Of a DNA stretch of 64,000 bases, positions 56,574 through 64,000 are shown piece after piece (the stretch's first letter is position 1; the number at the start of each line of letters is the position of its first letter). The stretch lies in NCBI GenBank assembly GCA_037974665.1, contig CM075773.1:46330080-46394079 (forward strand), given 5' to 3'. Both the position numbers and the translations under genes were made by a program. This stretch comes from Ehretia macrophylla. Its lineage: Eukaryota > Streptophyta > Magnoliopsida > Boraginales > Ehretiaceae. Below the pieces are notes generated by a model. It saw only the letters and a program-made list of their open reading frames with translations. It was not told the DNA's origin and did not search any database.

Positions 56574-57185
56574 TTTTTTTTTTTTTTTTGTCAAAGTGGA
56601 ATTTCATTAAAATGAGAGAAAATACATTAGCCTACCCCAACAGTAGGTAAGTCTGCTTCCAGCATAAATACAATGATGAAGGAACATTTGACAACCAGTC
56701 AGACGGAAGTAGTTGTTGATGAGCCTAGTTAGCAATCCAATCGGAAGAAGCATTTGTCGTTCTTCTAATGAGGTTTGAGATTGATATCATTCCTTCCTGA
56801 AAGCTCATGTCTGATGTCTTGGACAATTGAATCCACCTTCCAGTTGGTCTCCAAAGTGGAATGAGTGATTGCTGGGTAAACTTCTTGACAATCTGTTTCA
56901 ATGATCAGTTGCGAGGAAGAGAAGGATCCAGCCAGCTTAAAAGCATTAAGAAGGGCCAAGGCTTCAACTTGTTGAGGGAATTCACATCTTGTGAAAAAAA
57001 AAAGCCCGTCAATGAGTGAACCAGAGTGGTTTCTGCAAATAGCTGCAATGCCAACAGTACCTGAGATCTTGTTGAAAGAGAAGTCACAATTAAGCTTGAA
57101 TATGCCTCTGGGAGGTGGAGACCAGTGAGTAGGGATAGCTGGTGAACTCATGTTAAAACCTGGGAAGTGGAGATCAGTTCACTAA
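56574..57185 (-). pseudogene. LINE 3' tail with RNase H-like domain (copy B)
   Basis: Poly-T at 56574-56589 (poly-A on the minus strand). The open frame 57151-56765 (128 codons) shows FKLNCDFSFN (first Asp), EALALLNAFKLAGSF (Glu) and IIETDCQEVYPAI (second Asp), the RVT_3 RNase H layout. After a frameshift, DWIANQAHQQLLP-like sequence with one stop completes the domain. It is better preserved than copy A (5332-5938). Confidence 0.82.
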
Positions 57186-57329
57186 AACAAAATAAGCTCC
57201 AATCCAACTGGAAATTCAACATGAATGATCACAGGCCATTTGTATAATTTTCCCTTTTGATTACATTCAAATGTTGTTGAAGCACCAAGGTAAAATGAAA
57301 TGTGAGAGAATTCCAAGCAACCAAAATTA

Positions 57330-57535
57330 GAATCATCCAAATCCCTTCCTCAAACAGATACAATCATCCAAAATTGTCATCCATTCAATTGCATTTTCAC
57401 ATAGCATGAAATTTATGTAAATCTTGATTTCCCTCATCTCCAGAAACTTGTGTATAGCTTTCTGCAAATAGTCATCTAATTTTTGCATTTAACGGGGAGA
57501 TTCAGTCATGGAGCATTTAATTTGTAGAAAAGCAA
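57330..57535 (-). pseudogene. Exon-like fragment a, copy B
   Basis: Same frame as 6091-6320 but with a TAA at 57489-57491 replacing a Glu codon. Otherwise nearly identical, ending CLRKGFG and TGA. Confidence 0.4.
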
Positions 57536-58188
57536 CTATTCTAATTCATGTTAAACACTAACAGATGTAGCCATTGGCAATGGTCTATACAACTCATGTG
57601 TGCACAGGTACACCCTGAGTTTGAAATTCTTTTTTATTTTTAGTGTTAAAGAAAAAAAAATATGTGGAGTCTTCATTAGACGGATGATCGGATAGTATTT
57701 TTTATTTGATCGAGATTACATGTGGTCAACATGTACACAACTCAAGTTTCTACAATCTGAATGACGGAGCTTTCTAAGACTGGTAATCTATTTCTTTTTG
57801 GTGATTTTCATCATTATTTAAATAAATTTATTCAAGTTAGATTTTAATCTATAAATTTTTATGTATTTCATAATTGTTAAATTTTGCTTTGATGTTCAAA
57901 GATTCTTTGTTTAGTACTATAGTTGATTTTGATATATGACCATGATAGACGTTTGTCATTTTTGTGTAGAGTAAATTGCATTTATATTCCTTCTGAATTA
58001 AATCAAAGGGAATCATGCTTTGAAAACTCAATTTGTGCTATAACGTGCTCAAATTAAGTATTGATTTATTTATAACATATTGTACTCTATCATTATAAAA
58101 AAAAAAAACATGAATTTAGACATAAAACCAACAGTTTTTATTAATAATTTATATAAAAAAATTATCCATAAACGAAGACTTCCGATCC

Positions 58189-58467
58189 CTAGTTAGTGAT
58201 ACCAACACTACATTGTTCACCATGATCCTCGATACTTGGTTCAGTCAAGAATAATGATCTCGCTTGTCGCTTTGCTGAATTGACCTGCAGAAAGTGCCAA
58301 ACATATTCCATATTTTTGCCTTCACTAAGAATCTCCTCCAAGTTCTGTAACATGTTTGTCAAGTCACTAGTGAAGTTCTTGGGATTCAGGTCACTTTTTA
58401 ACCTATTGCAAAGTTCTTTTCGGTGGAAACCAATTGCAAAGTCGGTAAAGTTGAAGGTTTCGGCATT
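58189..58467 (-). pseudogene. Exon-like fragment b, copy B
   Basis: Open for about 92 codons, as in copy A, between a TGA at 58468-58470 and TAG at 58189-58191. Changes relative to A include Glu/Lys, Cys/Tyr, Ser/Phe and His/Gln. Confidence 0.42.
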
Positions 58468-58744
58468 TCAGGTTTTTCTTTTGCACATTGTGGAGTTTGC
58501 TATATAGGAGAACTATGGTTAAGATTGGTCGCCAATCACAACGGCAAGAAAGGCTCAAAAGAGAAACCTTAACCCACCACACTTGAGTCTTGCCGCAATT
58601 TGATACATACCAAGTTGTTGATTCGCTTGTATATATAACTGCAACAAAAATAGAGACAATTTCTACTTTTTGAAGATCTAAACAGTGCACGGCATATACT
58701 ACTGTTTATGACATCTCATGTATCTAAATAGAGGCAGATGTACG

Positions 58745-58910
58745 TTTGGACCGGTGTGGGCTGCAACTTTAACTGGTTCAGAAAAATATTTTATGTATTA
58801 TTTTTAAAAAAAATAAAAATATCTGTCTTTCTATTTAAAAAAATTAATTAATCTTTATTAAAAAAATATACTTATATAGTTGAAAATTAAAGCCATCACT
58901 GAAAAGAATT
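58745..58910 (+). repeat. Degenerate MITE-like patch, uninterrupted version of the copia-2 target
   Basis: Continuous where copy A is split by copia-2; the junction TATTATTTTTAAAAAAAAT near 58800 is the empty insertion site. Confidence 0.65.
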
Positions 58911-59821
58911 CCTCAATATGCTCTTGTATCCAGCGATTGAAATTTTTCCCTTTTGTTTTCTCTATCTTTTAGACCCCTGAAAACTTTTAATTGTTCATGT
59001 CCACAAAACAAGAAGCATGAAGACATTTTCCTATTAAAAAAAAAAAAAGAAATTTCGTGCCATTCAAACATCTATAAAACAGAATAATTAAGCTCCTATC
59101 CAACTGGATATTCAACATGATGATCACAGGCCAGACTCGGTGAAAGAATGAAGAAGATTAGAACTGTAAGAGCTAACTAACACACGATGTGGTCCATGCT
59201 TATTAAGATGGTCCACTAATTTATTATGAAAACTTTTAATCGTGCTGTAACATCTTGCATAATATAATCAAAATATACAAAACTTAACTTGACAACTTTT
59301 GATGGAAAAGTGAGCCTTTTCCTATAGATTATATTTATGGGTGGATTCAGAAACTAACGGTCATTTCTGACTCAATTTGGATAATGCAATTTCAAGAGGA
59401 GTCGATTATTGGTCATTGGATTCCTTGAAACTTGCAGAACGTGCAACGTTGTATTAGGGTTTGGTAAGCCAGCCCTTCCAGTTCGAAGATACTTGATTCC
59501 TCAATCAAAAGGGTTAAAGAAGGGATGGATGGAAGAACTTTCGAAAAAGGCAACACATGGGTGGGACTCTTTCCTTTAAAGAGCTTCGTAAGAAGGAGCT
59601 GATTCACTAGCTACTCTTCAGCCTATGAATGCAAAAAAGAACTGATTCCAAAACATACAATTCAACACTCATATATTGAAATTTATTTTGGTGGGGAATA
59701 AATTAATTTTTAAATTAAAAAAACTTTAAAAATATACAAATTTTCAGAAAAAAATGTAAATAATTTATTCTATACATATGCGTCAAATAAAAAAGATAAC
59801 AATCTATGCCAACCTTATAAT
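58911..59821. other. Non-coding, collinear with 15850-16822
   Basis: No supported gene. The 71-codon stretch on the minus strand of copy A (16331-16546) is kept in part (59413-59607) with no domain. Confidence 0.6.
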
Positions 59822-60125
59822 CACTACAAGAAATTTCGTGTTCGGAGACGACACATTTCCGTCTCCGTTCCGTCTCCAATTTGGAAAAGAAACGGAACGG
59901 AGATGAAACTTGGGCGTCACCTTTAGACCCGTCTCCTTTTTTGAATTTCGTCACCATTTCGTCTCAAATGGAGAGGAAAAGATATTTCGTCACCCTTCTG
60001 TCTCGCTTACATTTCGTCTCCCTCACATTTCCGTCTCCCTCACATTTTTTCTTTGTTCCGTCTCTCTTACATTTCGTCTCATTTTCGTTTCCATATAATT
60101 TCGTCTCATTTCCGTCTCCGTTAAT
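59822..60125 (+). mobile_element. CACTA-like terminus (copy B), one end only
   Basis: Starts CACTACAAGAAAT, with GTCTCC/GGAGACG subterminal repeats as in 16823-17155 but about 30 bp shorter inside the repeat array. Confidence 0.6.
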
Positions 60126-61744
60126 ATTAATATTGCATAAAATAACTCGGATTAATGTAAAAGAATCCAACCCCTCGGTACTTAGCATACTTCCCAAATA
60201 TCTAAGGTACCACAATTATACAAATTCTTGCCTAAAGCTTAATGGTGTTGAATTTTCCGTTAATCAAACTTCTGACATCATGTTGGCGGACAAGGTATTA
60301 CCATATACGCTGAATTCAAATGAAATTGATGGTTCTGACCAAAAAAAAAATTGGAAGTTATAGTAGAAAAATAAATAAATTAGTATGAAGAGATTGACAC
60401 ATTTTTTTATCTTTTATAATACTTAAAATTGTTGCAAGAAAGCTGAAATTATTGTTGTTAATGACTTTATGGAATGGTTGAAAAATCATTCATATCCCAT
60501 TGTAAAGTTCTTAATGCAATAGTTTTTTGTAAATAATAACCAATAGTTTGAAAAAATTGTTGTAATTAAAGGACAATTTTAAATTATTCAAAAAATAATC
60601 TCAAGAGCAATTATTACTAAAAAAAATGATAAAATAATTATAATTGTTGCAATTAAATAAAATCATTATAAAAACATTTATTAGTTTATAATAAAGAGTT
60701 AAAAAAACGTTGCAATAAGTTACCAATTGCCCACAACCTGTTATTTTTAAATTTCAGTTTTCCAAAGAGTTAAAATGTCTCATACAAAGCACAACAGCCT
60801 TTCTCTTCGACTACAAAAATATATGAAATATGTTTAATAAAGCCAAAACAACAATGAAAAAAGCTCGTGCTAGGTCTGGCCGGTTTGTTATTTTTGTAAA
60901 TATTAAATATATTCGATGTTCTTTTTCTAAAAGTATTTTATACACTACAATAACTACTAAATGTATTTGCAATTATAGCCCTTGGTTTGAGGATTTTTCA
61001 GAAGAGATATTCTACTGGCAAAGTGGTGTTTGAGGGTTTGTCACAATTTCTCGTTTAATATTGTATTTCCACAATGGTTGGTGATGTAGAATGGAGTACG
61101 AATGGTACGGATTTTAATTAGCCACAAGCCAAAATTACCTTGAATTTGGAGAGAGACCTAGTCGATTATATCAATAAATATAGAAGTGGCACGAATCAAG
61201 TTACTCATGTATCTAAAGAAATGATGTTTTACCCTTCTATCATTTTCCCAAAAAGATCTCAAGTGCACTAGGTGCTTGAGTAATAATGTTTTCTGCCAGA
61301 GGATGCCGTATGCCAAAATTTGTGGACAAATTTGCACATTATTCAACTCATGATCATAGTTGTCCGTGATACGAATTGTACAATTCAATACAATTCACTC
61401 AAAAATCGATACGAATTAATGGACGAATCGTAAATTGGCATGAATCGCATGCCAAATTGTGAAAAAAGGTGTTGAATCGTATCGAATTGACCAATTCATA
61501 GATTCGTCTAAATTCATTGCTATGATGCTTTTTTTTTTTCTCTTTTATCTGATGCTATAGTGCTTGTCTGTATAGAAACGAAAGAAAATGAAATGGGACA
61601 TATGAAGACAAAATTGAGTGGAAGAAAAGGCAAATGCCTTAATTATTATTGTCTTCTTTGGTCAAAGAGTCAAAGGTGAATAGTAAAAGTAAAAAACAAA
61701 GACTTACATTTCACATCCGTTCCTATTTGGTTAGGAAAAATTGC
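60126..61744. other. Non-coding, AT-rich
   Basis: No gene supported. 60784-60895 is the host sequence missing beside copia-3 in copy A. Confidence 0.6.
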
Positions 61745-62080
61745 ATAAACAATATTTTTTTATTTTTTTTTAAATTTCAAATTCAATTTTATTGTTTAAA
61801 ATTGGTCCCTACTAATTTTCAAAAAATTTCAAATTTGTCCTTACTGTTCAAAAGAAACTAATTTAGTCCCTATTATTTTTTTAAAAAATTAATTTATCCA
61901 ATTTAGACAAGGACTAAACTAAATTTTTTTGAAAAAAAAATAGGGACTAAATTGACTAACTTTGAATAATAGTGACAAATTTAATTTTTTTGGAAAACGA
62001 TAAGGACTAAATTGACTAATTTTGAACAATAGGGACGAATTTGAAACTTTAGGAAAACAATAGGGACCATTTGCTCAATT
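61745..62080. repeat. Foldback repeat (copy B)
   Basis: Same inverted TAGTCCCTATTATT / AATAGGGACTAAATT structure as 25133-25445. Confidence 0.75.
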
Positions 62081-62640
62081 TCCCTTCTTGTTTAATGCGA
62101 AGGTTTTTATTTTAATGAAAAGAAAAAACATAAACTAACTATAATAATTTTTTCTTTATATAATCTTTTAACATCTAACCAAAATAAAAAGTTTAACTAA
62201 ATAATTTTAACTCAAAATAACTAATGAGAACACAATAATCAATTCTTTTTTTGAGAAAAAAATAAAAAAATATCATTGATAACACAAAATATCAATTATT
62301 GGTATATTACTAGAAATGTGACCAAATCGTTACGATCCACGATTCGAAAAAAATGAGCTTTCGATTAACGATTTGACAACTATTCTCATGATAAACATGT
62401 CTTTCAAAAAGACCGCTTGTTTTGCAGCATCATGCTTTTATAGTCATCTAGCATCTTTTATGGAGAATATATGTACAAAATAGGAAAACCACCAATCTAG
62501 TCTTTCCATCTAGTTGTGGCATTGTTCAAGCCATGTAACTTAATGCTCCAATGTTATCCCAATTTTGAATTTCTATTTGTCCTCATGGCACAAGACAATA
62601 TTTTAATGCAGAACAAGTGGTAAGATGCTAAGAAACATGC
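62081..62640. other. Non-coding, AT-rich
   Basis: Nothing supported; collinear with 25446-26030. Confidence 0.6.
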
Positions 62641-64000
62641 ATTAAAAAGACTCGTAATATTGACTGTCGATTGCATGCAATTTGACCATTGTCCACTGAT
62701 TATTAATATGAGCCCGATTGTTGTCCAGCACAAAACCCCATTCAGATTCTTTAACGCTTGGGCATCTCATGAGGGGTTTCGTCCCATCGTTGAAGAGGTG
62801 TGGAATACTCAATTTTCGGGCTATCCTATGTTCAGACTGGTTAATAAATTAAAATCCCTGAAAGAAGTCCTTAAATATTTCAACAAACAGCACTTTATTG
62901 GAATCAGTTCATCCATCTCCATTATTAGATCTGAGCTGGAGACTGTGCAAAATAACTTATTGAGCTCGATACTTGATCACGAGTTAGCAAGTAAGGAGGC
63001 TGATTTGAGAGGTCAGTTGATGGAGGCCTTACTTTATGAAGAGTCCATTTTGCAACAAAAGGCTCGTGTTAATTGGTTGAAGGAAGGTGACCTGAATACG
63101 GCGTACTTCCACAGAGTTATCAAGGGGCGATAAGTTCGTAATACTATCTCTAGTGTGGTTGATGATAATGGCAACGTTCTGACTTCCAATACAGACATTG
63201 TTGACAATTTTGTTGGTTACTTTAAGAACTTGTTGGGAACGAACAAAATGGAGAGTATGGATTATACAATTGGTGATCTCAAGAATTTGTTGGGGAAGTC
63301 GATCTCTAAGGACAATAAGAGGTTATTCTCGGAGCTTGTGTCTGACTTCGAAATTAAAAAAGCCATGTTCTCTATCAACAGCTCCAAAAGTTCAGGTCTT
63401 GATGGGTATCCTGCTATCTTCTTCAAGAATGACTGGGATGTTGTTGGTGCCGATATCTATTGTGCAGTGAGGGATACTTTGAACTCTGGGATTCTTCTAA
63501 AAGAAATAAATACTACAACCATTACTCTCATTCTGAAGGTTAGTAATCCTTCGGGGCCTATAGACTATAGGCCTATTTCTTGTTGCAATGTGATTTACAA
63601 ATGTGTTTCTAAGGTGATTGCTAATAGGTTGTGCAAGGTGCTTGATTCGATCATCTCTATTAATCAATCAGCCTTTATTCCAAGACGTAAAATTCTCGAT
63701 AATGTGCTTATTGCTTAGGAGTTGGTCAGGAATTATGGTAGGAAGCACATAACATCCAGATGTATCATTAAGTTTGACATTATGAAAGCCTACGATTCTG
63801 TCGACTAGAACTTTATGCGATCATCCTTTCCTACTCTTGAGTTTCCTAGAATCTTTATTAAATGGATTGATATGTGTATCTCCATGCCATCTTATTTTGT
63901 GATGATAAATGGCCAAATGGTGGGCTTCTTTTAGGGGGAAAAAGGACTCAGACAAGGTGACCCGATTAGGGGGAAAAAGGACTCAGAAGCTTTATCAAAT
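62641..64000 (+). pseudogene. LINE-1 (copy B): endonuclease end and reverse transcriptase, cut by the window
   Basis: Endonuclease tail FDHCPLIINMSP, then LKEGDLNTAYFHRVIKGR, a stop, and RT motifs SSGLDGYPAIFFKNDW, YRPISCCNVIYK and NQSAFIPRRKILDN. A private TAG (LIA*ELV) at 63716-63718 and the shared TAG after DSVD (about 63806) interrupt it. Near the window end a 21-bp block is repeated at 63931 and 63966 in place of ~27 bp present in copy A. Confidence 0.9.

Larger units (their letters stand above)
52157..64000 (+). repeat. Segmental duplication, copy B
   Basis: Collinear with 1-27383 and free of copia-2, copia-3 and the solo LTR. It contains about 112 bp (60784-60895) lost from copy A beside copia-3. 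It is cut by the window end. Confidence 0.93.

Overview
This is AT-rich plant nuclear DNA, probably from a eudicot. It is almost wholly transposable elements: Ty1/copia and Ty3/gypsy chromovirus LTR retrotransposons, L1-type LINEs with poly-A tails, a TRIM, hAT-like and CACTA-like DNA-transposon remnants, and long foldbacks. Primer binding sites match plant initiator-tRNA-Met. I see no intact host gene, tRNA, rRNA or CRISPR. Three short open stretches look like remnants of host exons. The species cannot be named from the sequence.

The main structure is a large segmental duplication. Copy A (1-27383) and copy B (52157-64000 and beyond) carry the same series in the same order: a decayed copia element (copia-1), a minus-strand LINE tail, two exon-like fragments, a MITE-like patch, a one-ended CACTA fragment, a foldback and a plus-strand LINE. 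Both copies of copia-1 end in the same target-site repeat (ATAAC), so one insertion was copied as part of the segment. By eye the copies differ by a few per cent. Copy A has since been enlarged by copia-2 (7571-15733, LTRs about 1.6% different, TSD TTTTT) and copia-3 (17811-24256). Copia-3 was itself hit by a 2.45-kb gypsy solo LTR (20954-23406, TSD GAGAC). Copy B lacks these insertions but has lost about 970 bp next to copia-1.

The end of copy A and the spacer (27.4-52 kb) hold: the 3' half of LINE-1 with a 566-bp TRIM inside it (28883-29448, TSD TCCAC); a 485-bp foldback (30528-31012); an hAT-like MITE; the 5' part of a minus-strand copia element (copia-4, 32150-34069); an exon-like fragment at 34248-34397; a 5'-truncated LINE with a 14-bp TSD (35006-35590); a full-length Tekay/Del-type chromovirus (36482-48910, TSD CCACG) whose 5' LTR carries a nested solo LTR (44796-47296, TSD CAGCA); and LINE tails at 50.3-50.85 kb. 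The stretch 49850-49990 looks like a paralogous pre-insertion ('empty') site of copia-1.

No element here is clearly autonomous. The chromovirus is closest: gag, protease, RT, RNase H, integrase and chromodomain lie in one reading frame, broken only by five TAG stops. Copia-2 has all domains with several stops and frameshifts. Copia-3 has lost its integrase core. I found no host pathway or new defence-like system. The more unusual signals are a cluster of seven CACGTG palindromes and a gag-like extra ORF in the copia-2 leader, a self-nested LTR with a CACGTG hairpin in the TRIM, conserved dyads and an ORF in the chromovirus LTR, and the chain of dated insertions in the duplication. Because the two copies are collinear, a haplotype mis-join in the assembly should be excluded before the duplication is taken as real.
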